Of a stretch of 25,174 nucleotides of DNA, positions 1 to 8,112 are shown one piece after another. Position 1 is the first letter of the stretch, and each line of letters begins with the position of its first letter. The stretch is from an uncultured Caulobacteraceae bacterium (GTDB lineage Bacteria; Pseudomonadota; Alphaproteobacteria; Caulobacterales; TH1-2). The notes under the pieces are model-generated. The model was not told where the DNA came from and did no database searches. It saw nothing but the letters and a program-made list of their open reading frames with translations. The translations under genes were made by a program, and so were the position numbers. The DNA lies in assembly GCA_937967425.1 (NCBI GenBank), contig CALBST010000439.1:1-25174 (forward strand), written 5' to 3'.

Positions 1-2
1 TG

Positions 3-284
3 GAATTCGCGATCCTGACCTTCGTGTCGGGGCGGACCAGCGCCTATGTCGGCGACATTCTGGAGGCGCTCGCCCCCACTCCGTTCGCGACCCAGGAGGG
101 CACCCTCTACCCGCTCCTCTCCAAGCTCCGGCGCGAGGAATTCGTCGATTACCAATGGGTCGAGAGCGGCCAGGGTCCGCCCCGCAAATACTACCAGCTC
201 ACCGAAAAAGGCGCCGGCCGCCTCGATGAACTTGCCGCCTACTGGCGTCACCTCACCTCCACACTCGAAAGCCTGGGGCGATAG
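3..284 (+). CDS. PadR-family transcriptional regulator (5' end outside window)
   Basis: The reading frame is open from base 3 and reads EFAILTFVSGRTSAYVGDIL, which continues a typical PadR start, so the true start codon lies upstream of the window. The internal GTG at 24 is unlikely to be the start. The visible 93 residues show the PadR winged helix-turn-helix signature: the segment with TQEGTLYPLLSKLRRE is the recognition-helix region, and GPPRKYYQLTEKGAGRL is the beta-wing. Family members are small dimeric repressors, often of membrane or stress genes. The stop is 6 bases before the PspC-domain gene, so the two are very probably cotranscribed and the repressor may control its own operon. 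The ligand is unknown. Confidence 0.9.
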   Translation, partial: EFAILTFVSGRTSAYVGDILEALAPTPFATQEGTLYPLLSKLRREEFVDYQWVESGQGPPRKYYQLTEKGAGRLDELAAYWRHLTSTLESLGR

Positions 285-290
285 AAGCTC

Positions 291-1418
291 ATGGAACGCG
301 TCGTCACGATCAACCTCAACGGCAACTCGTATCAGCTGGAAGAGCCGGCCTACGATGCCTTGCGCGCTTACATGTCACGCGCCGAAGCCGCTCTGGGCCA
401 GAACCCCGATAAGGCTGAGATCGTCCGCGATCTCGAGCAAGCCATCGCCGACAAGTGCGCCGCCCGCCTCTCACCCGGCAAAACCGTCGTCTCCGCCGCT
501 GAGATGACGCGCGTGCTCGAGGAAATGGGTCCCGTCGAAGGCGAAGCTGAATCCGGCGCGGAGCAGCAACAGCAAAGCAGCGCCGGCCCCCAGCATGAGC
601 CGTGGCGTCCCGCACGCCGCCTCTATCGCATCTATTCCGACGGCGCCTGGACAGGCGTAAGCGCAGGCATGGCCGCTTATGCCGGCATAGATGTCGCCTG
701 GGTGCGTGTGTTCTGGATCCTGAGCGCGATTTTTACCGGCGGCTTCACCGCATTGATCTATCTGGTGCTGATCTTCGCGGTGCCTGTCGCCTCAACCAGC
801 GAAGAACTGGCCGCCGCACATGGCGCACCGTTCAACGCGCAAGAGGTGATCGACCGCGCCAAGCGCGAATACGGCCGCTTCGCCGAGAGCAGCGGCGAAA
901 ACTGGCGCCGCGAGGAACGCCGCTGGCGCCGCTCCATGCGCCGGCAACAGCGCGCCTGGGAATCCAGTTGGGGCGCCGCGTCCGCACAGGCCGCGATGGC
1001 GCCAGCTCAGCCCGTTGGCTACGCCGAGCGCATGTTCGCGGGGCTGTTCGCCTTCGTGTTCTCGATCATCACCGCCGCGTTGCTGATCGCCTTTCTGATC
1101 GCGTTCTTTTCGATCCTGAGCAGCGGCTCGATCTTCGGCTGGACACCGCCCGGCGATGTGCCGACCTGGCTCGTGCTGGTCGTCCTCGCGATCGCCTACG
1201 CCGCAATCTCGTCGCCCTTTAGCGCGCTGCAGCGCACCTCCTACGCCACGCTCAGCGGACGCCGCACCGGCGGCGCCACCGATGGCCTCGCGACGCTTGC
1301 CATCGTCGTGCTCGTCGGCGCCTTCGCCTGGATCTATTCGCCGGACGCACGCGACTTCATGGAACAGGGCTACGTCGTCATCCGCGACTTCGTCACCTAC
1401 TGGGACCGCCACTGGTGA
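291..1418 (+). CDS. PspC-domain membrane protein with N-terminal helical domain
   Basis: This is a 375-residue protein. Residues 1-85 form a soluble domain (begins MERVVTINLNGNSYQLEEPA) like the N-terminal part found in other PspC-family proteins. A Gln-rich linker follows at about 86-104. A PspC domain lies at about 108-167 (RRLYRIYSDGAWTGVSAGMA, then a hydrophobic helix). An Arg-rich charged stretch spans 190-225. Three further membrane segments lie at about 249-276, 292-310 and 333-350. PspC proteins act in phage-shock/envelope-stress sensing, but no pspA or pspB is visible here. The gene sits 6 bases after a PadR gene and ends before a strong terminator. The combination suggests a PadR-controlled envelope-stress module. 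The fold and family call is solid; the physiological role is inference. Confidence 0.85.
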   Translation: MERVVTINLNGNSYQLEEPAYDALRAYMSRAEAALGQNPDKAEIVRDLEQAIADKCAARLSPGKTVVSAAEMTRVLEEMGPVEGEAESGAEQQQQSSAGPQHEPWRPARRLYRIYSDGAWTGVSAGMAAYAGIDVAWVRVFWILSAIFTGGFTALIYLVLIFAVPVASTSEELAAAHGAPFNAQEVIDRAKREYGRFAESSGENWRREERRWRRSMRRQQRAWESSWGAASAQAAMAPAQPVGYAERMFAGLFAFVFSIITAALLIAFLIAFFSILSSGSIFGWTPPGDVPTWLVLVVLAIAYAAISSPFSALQRTSYATLSGRRTGGATDGLATLAIVVLVGAFAWIYSPDARDFMEQGYVVIRDFVTYWDRHW

Positions 1419-1443
1419 TCTGAACTTTCGAGCTCCATAGCCT

Positions 1444-1476
1444 AGGGCGCGACTCCCGGGTCGCGCCCTCTTTTTT
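1444..1476 (+). terminator. Intrinsic terminator after the PspC gene
   Basis: A 10-bp perfect stem (AGGGCGCGAC, 1444-1453, pairing with 1460-1469) has a 6-base loop and is followed by C and six T's (1471-1476). It lies 26 bases after the PspC stop. The T-run is present only in the plus direction, so it should terminate the plus-strand operon. The minus-strand gene ending at 1475 runs into the same hairpin without a T-tract. Confidence 0.9.
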
Positions 1477-1897
1477 ACGGCTGATGCGCCGCCTGCCGCG
1501 CCACGATGCGAACACCGCCCCATTCGTTGCGCTGAAACACAGGCGCATCATCGCCGCTATACTGTACCACGAGCGTCCCCTCGGTCTCCCAGAAGACATC
1601 GCTACGCGGATCGCTCGCATCGATGCCGGTTGCGATTGCGGTCCCCGCGGGCCGGCCTTCCACGCTGCGCAGAGCAAGCGCGGAGCGATCACGCAAAATC
1701 AGCAGCGTGCCGGATTCCGCCATCCCGCATTCGGCGGCATAGAGCGCCGCCACGTAGCGATCGCTCGGCGATGGCCGCGCATAAATAAGCCAATAATCGC
1801 AGCCGCTAAATGAGAGTACGATCCAGCCGACGCCAATCACGGCGACCGACGCAAAAATTGCCGCGCCAAGCATGAACCTGCGCAGAAGCGGCTTCAC
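1475..1897 (-). CDS. Small membrane-anchored or lipoprotein of unknown function
   Basis: This is a 140-residue protein starting with GTG at 1897, whose codon overlaps the stop of the upstream M48 protease gene (GTGA, 4-base overlap), implying translational coupling. The N-terminus is basic (KPLLRR), followed by a hydrophobic stretch to about residue 30 and then FSGC33, which could be either a lipobox or the edge of a membrane anchor. The rest should be outside the cytoplasm. It has the pattern PSPSDRYVAALYAAECG, with Cys57, reminiscent of small exported proteins of unknown function. A later ATG (residue 9) is possible but lacks the coupling geometry. No function is assigned. The context is LemA plus M48 protease, hence probably an envelope-linked role. 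Confidence 0.7.
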   Translation of the reverse strand: MKPLLRRFMLGAAIFASVAVIGVGWIVLSFSGCDYWLIYARPSPSDRYVAALYAAECGMAESGTLLILRDRSALALRSVEGRPAGTAIATGIDASDPRSDVFWETEGTLVVQYSGDDAPVFQRNEWGGVRIVARQAAHQP

Positions 1898-2934
1898 CCC
1901 CAGGGTCCGCGCTTGCCGAATGACGGCGCAGGCGCGGCAGGCGCAGCGACGCGCCCGCCCGCGAACTTCGCCAGCGCCTCGATCCGCTTCTCGATCGGCG
2001 GATGCGTCGCGAAAATGCTGGCAAAATCCGAATGCGGATTCTCGATGAACATCTCGCGCACCTCCGAGGGGGCATTCGTGACGACCGCGTTGCCGGAAAT
2101 CTTCTGCAGCGCCGAGATCATCGCGTCCGGATTCTTAGTCAGCTCCACCGCGCCCGCGTCCGCCAGATATTCCCGCCGCCGAGAAAGCGCAAAGCGGATC
2201 ACGATGGCGAGCGCATAGGCGATAGCGATGATCACCAGCGCCACCAGGATCGCGATGATGGCGCCGCCGCCGCTGTCACGCCCGCCGGAGGAGCGCCGCG
2301 ACGTCGAACCGCTGGCGCCGCCAAAACGCAGGCTTCGGAAGCCGAGTTCGCCGACGAAGGAGAATATACCGACGAAGATCACCGCGATCACAAGCAGCCG
2401 CACATCGGCATTGCGGATGTGCGTGAGTTCGTGCGCGAGCACGGCTTCAAGCTCTTCATCATTTAACGTGTTCATCAATCCCCGGGTCACGGTGATCGAG
2501 TATTGTCCCTTGTGGAGCCCGGTCGCGAAGGCGTTCAGCGCATCGGTCTCCATGATCCGCAACGCAGGCATGGTGATCCCGCGCGAGATGCAAAGGTTTT
2601 CTAGGAGGTTGTAGAGCTTGGGTTCAGCGATGCGCTCGACTTTTTTGGCGCCTGTCGCCGCATCGATAATGTTTTGATAGAAAGCGTAAGCGATCCCGAA
2701 CCACAGAATGGCGCCCGCGATCGCGAACGGCCACGCCTGCGCCAGCGCCTCACCCGCCCAGATAAAATAACCGGCCACCGGATCGTTGCCGACCGACATC
2801 CCGGCGAAGCCCGCGAACAGCAGGAAGAGCGCATAGGTCAGCAGCAACAACAGGACCGGAAAACCGGCCATGAGCAGGACGGTCTTCCAGTTGTTGTTCC
2901 AGATGTGTGTCTGGAGGCCGTAGGCGCCGCCCAC
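1894..2934 (-). CDS. M48-family (HtpX-like) membrane zinc metalloprotease
   Basis: This is a 346-residue protein with a GTG start 12 bases after the lemA stop, preceded by AAGGCGGA as ribosome site. Membrane helices lie at about 18-42, 66-86, 180-198 and 225-250. The zinc-binding motif HELTH is at 168-172, and the third ligand Glu is in SRRREYLAD (Glu255), the HtpX-type arrangement. A Ser/Gly-rich cytoplasmic-looking loop (about 200-224) separates the last helices. The C-terminus carries the HPPIEKRIEAL signature of M48 proteases. Members degrade misfolded membrane proteins. The LemA-M48 pair recurs in many bacteria. It is longer than classic HtpX (about 290 residues), so I avoid the htpX symbol. 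Confidence 0.92.
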   Translation of the reverse strand: MGGAYGLQTHIWNNNWKTVLLMAGFPVLLLLLTYALFLLFAGFAGMSVGNDPVAGYFIWAGEALAQAWPFAIAGAILWFGIAYAFYQNIIDAATGAKKVERIAEPKLYNLLENLCISRGITMPALRIMETDALNAFATGLHKGQYSITVTRGLMNTLNDEELEAVLAHELTHIRNADVRLLVIAVIFVGIFSFVGELGFRSLRFGGASGSTSRRSSGGRDSGGGAIIAILVALVIIAIAYALAIVIRFALSRRREYLADAGAVELTKNPDAMISALQKISGNAVVTNAPSEVREMFIENPHSDFASIFATHPPIEKRIEALAKFAGGRVAAPAAPAPSFGKRGPWG

Positions 2935-2946
2935 GCGCGATCCGCC

Positions 2947-3522
2947 TTAGTTGAACTTAACCTGCGGCGGCGCAGCATCCATCGACGCGCGACTATCTTC
3001 GCCGACATCGAAGAACTCACGCGGGCCGAAGCCGAACATGCCAGCGAAAATCACCGCCGGGAATTGTTCGCGCGCGGTGTTGTACTCGCCCACGGCGTTG
3101 TTGAAGAAGCGGCGCGCCGCGGCCAGCTTGTTCTCGATATCCGAGAGTTCAGCTTGCAACTGCTGGAAGTTCGTATTGGCCTTGAGGTCCGGGTAGGCTT
3201 CCGACAGCGCGATCAAGCGCCCGAGCGCTTGGCCCAGGATGCCTTCGGCCGCGCCCATCGCCTTCGGATCGCCTGTGCGCTCGGCGCTCACCGCCGCATT
3301 GCGCGCTTGGATGACGGCTTCAAGCGTGCCCGCTTCGTGTGCAGCGTAACCCTTCACGGTCTCGACCAGGTTCGGGATCAAATCGTGGCGCTGCTTCAGC
3401 TGCACGTCGACGTCGGCGAAAGCCTGGTTGCAGTTCTGACGAAGCGCGACGAGGCGGTTGTAAATGCCGATCAGCAGCACCGCCAGAACGGCGATGACGA
3501 TGAGGACGATAATCAAAGTCAT
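2947..3522 (-). CDS. lemA: LemA-family membrane protein
   Basis: This is a 191-residue protein. A single N-terminal membrane helix (residues 2-20) is followed by the diagnostic LemA sequence YNRLVALRQNCNQAFADVDV and RHDLIPNLVETVKGYAAHE, then long coiled helices and the family's C-terminal segment FPAVIFAGMFGFGPREFFDV. The start ATG at 3522 follows a purine-rich AAAGGG site. The biochemical function of LemA is not settled; it is usually encoded next to M48 proteases or TPM-domain proteins, as here. It is the first gene of a three-gene run (lemA, M48 protease, small exported protein) placed 54 bases after parC on the same strand. That gap shows no convincing terminator, so read-through from parC is possible. 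Confidence 0.93.
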   Translation of the reverse strand: MTLIIVLIVIAVLAVLLIGIYNRLVALRQNCNQAFADVDVQLKQRHDLIPNLVETVKGYAAHEAGTLEAVIQARNAAVSAERTGDPKAMGAAEGILGQALGRLIALSEAYPDLKANTNFQQLQAELSDIENKLAAARRFFNNAVGEYNTAREQFPAVIFAGMFGFGPREFFDVGEDSRASMDAAPPQVKFN

Positions 3523-3576
3523 GGAGACCCTTTCCCGGACGAACGCATCACTCTTAGCGGAACCTTTAGGCCAACG

Positions 3577-5817
3577 CTATCCAATCACGTCGCTGAACCG
3601 GCCCGAGCGCGAGAAGCCCTTGGGCGCCAGCTTGCCGGCGCCGCCGCGCTTGCCGCGAAAATCCTTCCACTCGGGCACGGCGCGAATGCGACCGGCGCTG
3701 TCCTCCCAGGAGAGCCCCTCCGCCTTATCGAACACCTTCACGTCGGCAAGGCCGCGATCGTGATAGCTCTGCAGCTTTACGCCCTTGCCGCGGTTCATCT
3801 CCGGAATCTCGCTCAGCGGGAAGATCAGGAGCTTCTTGCGCTCGCCGATCACCGCCACCTGATCGCCTTCAACCTTCGCCGCCTGCATCGCGCGGCCGTT
3901 CAGAACTTGCTTACCCGAACGCTTCGTCGCCAGCATCTCGCTCTCGGGCACGACGAAGCCGTAGCCCTCGTGGCTCGCCACCAGGCGCTTCGAGCCTTCC
4001 TCGTACTTGAACAGCGCCACCACCTCGTCGATGTCGCCAAGCTCGATCGAGAGCCGGATCGGCTCGCCGTGACCGCGGCCGCCAGGCAGTTTGTGCGCAT
4101 CGAGCGTGAAGGCGCGCCCATCGGAGGCGAAGGCCAGCAACTTGTCCGTCGTCTCGCAGCGCACGATGTGCTGGGCCCCGTCGCCCTCCTTGAACTGGAG
4201 ATTGCCAAGATCGCCGTGGCCCTTGAGCGCGCGGATCCAGCCCTTCTCCGAAAGCACCACCGTCACCGGCTCGCGTACAACGAACGCCTCGATATCGACT
4301 TCCGTCGAAACCGCCGCCGCCTCGCCCAATTCCGTGCGGCGCTTCCCGAACGGCGTACCCGGTCCAAACAGCTTGCGCGTTTCTTTAAGCTCCGCGCCAA
4401 CCTTGCGCCATTGCTTGCGCGTATCTTCGAGGAGGCCCTGCAGCTCCGCCTGCTCGGCGCGCAGCTCTGCGTCCTCGCGGCGGATTTCCATCTCCTCCAG
4501 TTTGCGCAACTGCCGCAAGCGCGTGTTGAGGATGGCTTCGGCTTGAGTCTCGTTCAGCTTGAAGCGCTGGATCAGTTTGGCCTTCGGATCATCTTCATTC
4601 CGGATGATACGGATCACTTCATCGAGATTGAGATAAACGATCAGAAGGCCGGCCAAGACGTCCAAACGCGCGGCGATCTTCTCAAGCCGGAACGCCGTCC
4701 GCCGCTGCAACACGTCGCGCCGGTGATCGAGAAAGGCGCGCAGCACGTCCTTCAGACTCATCACGCGCGGCGCGCCCGTCGCGTCGAGTACGTTCATGTT
4801 GAGCGAAATGCGGCTCTCAAGCGCGGTGAGCTTAAACAAGCTCTCCATCAGGATTTCGGGCTCCACCGTGCGCGACTTCGGCTCAAGCACGAGGCGCATG
4901 TCCTCGGCGCTTTCGTCGCGCACATCGCCCAGGAGCGGCGCCTTCTTATTCTCGATGACAGCCGCCAGCGCCTCCACCAACTTCGACTTCTGCACCAGGT
5001 GCGGAATCTCGGTGACGATGATACGCCACATGCCACGCCCGAGATCTTCCGTGTGCCAGCGCGCGCGCACGCGGAAACCGCCACGGCCCGTATCATAAGC
5101 TTCACGGATCGCTTCCGGCGGTTCAACAACGATGCCGCCGGTTGGGAAATCCGGTCCGGGAATGACCTTCAACAGATCATCGGTCGTCGCCTTCGAATTC
5201 TCGATCAGCACCAAGCAGCCATCGATCAGCTCGGCGACATTGTGCGGCGGAATGTTAGTCGCCATGCCAACCGCGATGCCAGACGAACCGTTAGCGAGCA
5301 AATTCGGAAACGCCGCCGGCAGCACCACCGGCTCTTCCTTCGAACCGTCATAGCTCGGGCGAAACTCAACCGCGTTCTCGTCGATGCCTTCAAGCAGCGC
5401 TTCGGCCGCCTTGGTCATGCGGCTTTCGGTGTAGCGCATCGCCGCGGGGTTATCGCCGTCGACGTTGCCGAAATTGCCTTGGCCATCGATCAGCGGGTAG
5501 CGCGAGTTGAAATCTTGCGCGAGGCGCACGAGCGCGTCGTAGATCGATTGGTCGCCGTGCGGGTGATAATCGCCCATCACGTCGCCGACGACCTTCGCGC
5601 TCTTACGGAACGCAGCGTCCGCCGTGAGGTTCAGCCGCTTCATCGCGTAGAGCACGCGGCGGTGCACTGGCTTCAAACCATCGCGCACATCCGGCAGCGC
5701 GCGGCTCGTGATCGTCGAGAGCGCATACGCGAGGTAGCGCTTGGCCAGCGCTTCGCCGATCGGCTCATCTACAATGCGCCCGCCTTCTTCCGGGCTTCGT
5801 GTTGCGTCGTCAGCCAT
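3577..5817 (-). CDS. parC: DNA topoisomerase IV subunit A
   Basis: ParC pairs with ParE to decatenate replicated chromosomes. I chose the ATG at 5817 (746 residues, [10 protein letters not shown]), because GGAGC lies 7 bases before it. An upstream in-frame start at 5883 would lie inside an intergenic repeat. The breakage-reunion domain includes [19 protein letters not shown] (41-59), [13 protein letters not shown] (84-96) and the catalytic Tyr129 in [10 protein letters not shown]. The C-terminal half has repeated beta-pinwheel blades and lacks the GyrA box (QRRGGKG), and the length is ParC-like rather than GyrA-like; both favour ParC. Residue Gln90 occupies the position of the quinolone-determining Ser of E. 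coli ParC. Transcription probably comes from the recO side through the repeat, or from a promoter within it. Confidence 0.93.
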   Translation of the reverse strand: MADDATRSPEEGGRIVDEPIGEALAKRYLAYALSTITSRALPDVRDGLKPVHRRVLYAMKRLNLTADAAFRKSAKVVGDVMGDYHPHGDQSIYDALVRLAQDFNSRYPLIDGQGNFGNVDGDNPAAMRYTESRMTKAAEALLEGIDENAVEFRPSYDGSKEEPVVLPAAFPNLLANGSSGIAVGMATNIPPHNVAELIDGCLVLIENSKATTDDLLKVIPGPDFPTGGIVVEPPEAIREAYDTGRGGFRVRARWHTEDLGRGMWRIIVTEIPHLVQKSKLVEALAAVIENKKAPLLGDVRDESAEDMRLVLEPKSRTVEPEILMESLFKLTALESRISLNMNVLDATGAPRVMSLKDVLRAFLDHRRDVLQRRTAFRLEKIAARLDVLAGLLIVYLNLDEVIRIIRNEDDPKAKLIQRFKLNETQAEAILNTRLRQLRKLEEMEIRREDAELRAEQAELQGLLEDTRKQWRKVGAELKETRKLFGPGTPFGKRRTELGEAAAVSTEVDIEAFVVREPVTVVLSEKGWIRALKGHGDLGNLQFKEGDGAQHIVRCETTDKLLAFASDGRAFTLDAHKLPGGRGHGEPIRLSIELGDIDEVVALFKYEEGSKRLVASHEGYGFVVPESEMLATKRSGKQVLNGRAMQAAKVEGDQVAVIGERKKLLIFPLSEIPEMNRGKGVKLQSYHDRGLADVKVFDKAEGLSWEDSAGRIRAVPEWKDFRGKRGGAGKLAPKGFSRSGRFSDVIG

Positions 5818-5830
5818 TCTAGCTCCGTCA

Positions 5831-5953
5831 TTCCCCTTCTCCCTCGCGGACAAGGGGCTAGGGGATGAGGGGCGTTCAAACACGCAGACGCCTGCATGCC
5901 GGAACGCCCCTCACCCCGCCGCTTCGCGGTGATCCTCTCCGCAAGGGAGAGGG
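5831..5953. repeat. Pair of inverted intergenic repeats between recO and parC
   Basis: Two diverged copies of a GC-rich element face each other. The left copy is 5831-5877 and the right copy 5902-5953. The core is a perfect 12-base inverted repeat (TGAGGGGCGTTC at 5866-5877 against 5902-5913), extended by further G-C pairs. The outer parts share the TCCGC-AGGGAGA type block; the right copy contains a local CCTCTCC/GGAGAGG hairpin. The 157-base gap (5818-5974) holds nothing else besides the parC ribosome site. Elements of this CCCCTCACC...AGGGAGAGGG kind are common between genes in alphaproteobacteria (recalled, not searched). Confidence 0.75.
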
Positions 5954-5974
5954 TGCGCGGCAACGCCCCTTAAA

Positions 5975-6703
5975 TCAGAGTCGTCCCGCAAATCCTAAAC
6001 GCTCAATCAGACGCCGCCTCTGGTCCGGCATGCCCTCGCCGCGCTGCTCAAACACGCGCCGTTCCAGGAAATATCCGGCCAAAGCGAACGCATCAGCGAC
6101 ATCTCCTGACTTTAGTTCCGCCTCCGGATCAACCAGGAACGGCGGCAATCTGAGGAGAACGTCAGCATGCGGCGCGCCCGCTTCGGCGGTCGCGGCCCGG
6201 CCGGTGCGCGGGCTGACCCAGGCCAAGCCTTTAGTTTCGCCCGTCACCGCACAGCGCGTCAGATCGAGGCCGTAGCCCATCGCCGAGAGCAAACCCAACT
6301 CAAAGCGCGTGTAGAGCGCAGGCCAGATATCGGTGTGCGGCATCGCTTCGATCAGCACGATCAGCGCATCGTAGAGCTGCGGGTACGCCTGCCGCTCCGG
6401 CGTCGCGCTACGGATCAGCGACACGGCGGACGACAGCCCCGAAAGCGCGATCGGATCATCGAGCAGTCGCGTGGCGTGCGGCTCGACCAGTTCAAGCGGA
6501 TTGTAGAAACCAAGTTGCTCGGAAAGACGCGCCTTCCAGCCAGCGTGGACGAGATTGCCGGATTGCAGGATCGGTTGCGACTTGCGTCCCGCGTGCACGA
6601 CGCCGCCGTAGCGCCCATGCTCACGCGAAAACACTTCGGCGACGAGCTTGCCTTCGCCGAACGGACGCGCGCCGAGCACAATGGCGTCATCAACCCATTC
6701 CAT
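5975..6703 (-). CDS. recO: DNA repair protein RecO
   Basis: This is a 242-residue protein. RecO helps load RecA onto SSB-coated gapped DNA with RecR (RecFOR pathway). The N-terminal OB-fold begins WVDDAIVLGARPFGEGKLVA and continues with HGRYGGVVHAGRKS. The helical C-terminal part includes RFELGLLSAMGYGLDLTRCA and the VSPRTGRA region seen in alphaproteobacterial RecO; it ends with RRRLIERLGFAGRL. The length is normal for the family. The start ATG at 6703 shares one base with the stop of the upstream unknown gene (TGATG), so translation is probably coupled. The order era, (unknown), recO is a common alphaproteobacterial arrangement. Confidence 0.93.
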   Translation of the reverse strand: MEWVDDAIVLGARPFGEGKLVAEVFSREHGRYGGVVHAGRKSQPILQSGNLVHAGWKARLSEQLGFYNPLELVEPHATRLLDDPIALSGLSSAVSLIRSATPERQAYPQLYDALIVLIEAMPHTDIWPALYTRFELGLLSAMGYGLDLTRCAVTGETKGLAWVSPRTGRAATAEAGAPHADVLLRLPPFLVDPEAELKSGDVADAFALAGYFLERRVFEQRGEGMPDQRRRLIERLGFAGRL

Positions 6704-7182
6704 CAGAGCTCGCCGCTGTCATAGCGTCGCCGCAGCGCGCGGGCTCCGGGTTCGCCACGCGCCACACAGGCCGGACATCCGCAGGGCTTCTTGCCATGCG
6801 CGTCGGGCATGTGCCGCCAGCCGAGCACGCCGCGGATCGCGGTAATACGCGTGATCTCGCGCGCGCTGATTGTGCGATCAACGATCACCTGCTGCCCGCG
6901 CGGGTCGGCAAGCTTGCTGATCTCACCGACGGCGCACGCCGCCGGCAAAGTCCGCATCGCTTGCCCGTAGCGTCCAAACCGCACGACCTCATCATCTGGG
7001 ATGCGAAAATAGACGCCGATCATCGGCTGTCGCGTCCATTTCGAGAGCTCCCGCGTCCACTGATGCGTGAGCGTGTAGCTGGGCAGAACAGGAAAGGCAT
7101 AAACGCCGAAACGCGCGCGTAGGCCGCTGCGCTTGATTTTCGGCTCAAGCTTAGCGGCGGTGACATGCACCAGCATCACCAT
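6703..7182 (-). CDS. Uncharacterised protein with N-terminal HVT motif and C-terminal CxCxxC
   Basis: This is a 159-residue protein. I do not recognise a named family. The N-terminus reads LVHVTAAKLEPKIKRSGLRA followed by GVYAFP, a pattern (His-x-Thr, helix, Gly, then GVY strand) that resembles the opening of ADP-ribosyltransferase-like or RES-like folds; this is only a suggestion. The middle part contains VYFRIPDDEVVRFGRYG. The C-terminus has CGCPAC (Cys134, 136, 139) followed by an Arg-rich tail, which could bind a metal. The start ATG at 7182 is 3 bases after the era stop with GAGG about 8 bases upstream; a second in-frame ATG at residue 3 is possible. The stop overlaps recO by one base. 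This tight setting says it is a real gene, cotranscribed with era and recO. Confidence 0.8.
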   Translation of the reverse strand: MVMLVHVTAAKLEPKIKRSGLRARFGVYAFPVLPSYTLTHQWTRELSKWTRQPMIGVYFRIPDDEVVRFGRYGQAMRTLPAACAVGEISKLADPRGQQVIVDRTISAREITRITAIRGVLGWRHMPDAHGKKPCGCPACVARGEPGARALRRRYDSGEL

Positions 7183-7185
7183 GGC

Positions 7186-8112
7186 CTATGCCTCGAAGTC
7201 CAGTCCGAGACGCTGGTACACCGAGCGCTGCTCAGTCCAATCCTCATCCACCTTCACATGCAGGAAGAGATGAATGCGCCGGTCGAACGCCGCTTCCATC
7301 TCCTTGCGCGCCAGTTCGCCGATGGTCTTGATCGTCTGACCCTTGGCGCCGATGGCGATCTTCCGCTGGCTCTCGCGCGCCACATAGATCGTCTGATCGA
7401 TCTTGGCCGAGCCGTCCTTGCGCTCTTCCCAGCTGTCGGTCTCGACAAGAAGTTCGTACGGAAGCTCCTCGTGGAGACGTAAAAACGCCTTCTCCCGCGT
7501 GATCTCCGCCGCGAGCACGCGCGCGGGCGCGTCCATGGTCTGATCCTCGGGGAACAGCCACGGCCCCTCAGGAGCGCGCTCGGTCAGCACCCTCGCAATA
7601 TCTTCGACGCCATCGCCCGTGCGCGCCGAGATCATGAAGACGTCGGTGTAGAGGCCTTCTTCGACCAGCTTGGTTGTCAGCGCCAACAACTCAGGGCGGG
7701 ACACGGCATCGACCTTGTTCAGCACGAGGATGGACGCCAGTTCCATCTCCTTCAGCTTCGAGGCAATCGCGGCGCTGTCGCTGACGGCGTGCGCGTCCGC
7801 GCCCTTCGCGCCGGAAACGTGCGCGGCGGCGTCAACGACGTGGATGATTGCGTCCGCGCCCTCAAGCGCGCTCCACGCGGCCGCCACCATGGCGCGGTCC
7901 AGGCGGCGCTTCGGCGCGAACACGCCGGGCGTGTCGATCAGGATGAGCTGCACTTCGTTGCGCATGGCGATACCGCGCACGATGGCGCGCGTCGTCTGCA
8001 CCTTCTGCGTCACCGCCGCGACCTTGGCGCCGACCAGCGTGTTCACCAGCGTCGACTTGCCGGCATTTGGCGCGCCAAGAACAGCAACAACCGCGCAGCG
8101 TTGCTCAGTCAC
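7186..8112 (-). CDS. era: GTPase Era
   Basis: This is a 308-residue protein. Era binds the 3' end of 16S rRNA and helps mature the 30S subunit. G-motifs are clear: GAPNAGKST (13-21), QTTR region (39-42), DTPG (60-63), NKVD (132-135) and SAR (162-164). The C-terminal KH domain carries the GAKG loop (255-258) within KIAIGAKGQTIKTIG. The start is GTG at 8112, overlapping the end of rnc by 8 bases, so ribosomes probably re-initiate. The pairing of rnc with era fits their joint work on rRNA. Length and domain order match the family. Confidence 0.97.
   Translation of the reverse strand: MTEQRCAVVAVLGAPNAGKSTLVNTLVGAKVAAVTQKVQTTRAIVRGIAMRNEVQLILIDTPGVFAPKRRLDRAMVAAAWSALEGADAIIHVVDAAAHVSGAKGADAHAVSDSAAIASKLKEMELASILVLNKVDAVSRPELLALTTKLVEEGLYTDVFMISARTGDGVEDIARVLTERAPEGPWLFPEDQTMDAPARVLAAEITREKAFLRLHEELPYELLVETDSWEERKDGSAKIDQTIYVARESQRKIAIGAKGQTIKTIGELARKEMEAAFDRRIHLFLHVKVDEDWTEQRSVYQRLGLDFEA

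Noticed and set aside
2674..5868. A 1064-codon open plus-strand frame antisense to M48, lemA and parC
   Set aside because: It runs opposite to three clear genes, has Arg/His/Ala-rich low-information composition and no recognisable domain. Long antisense frames are expected from the codon bias of GC-rich genes.
5818..5883. N-terminal extension of parC (22 more codons)
   Set aside because: The extension is translated repeat sequence; a proper ribosome site lies just before the ATG at 5817.
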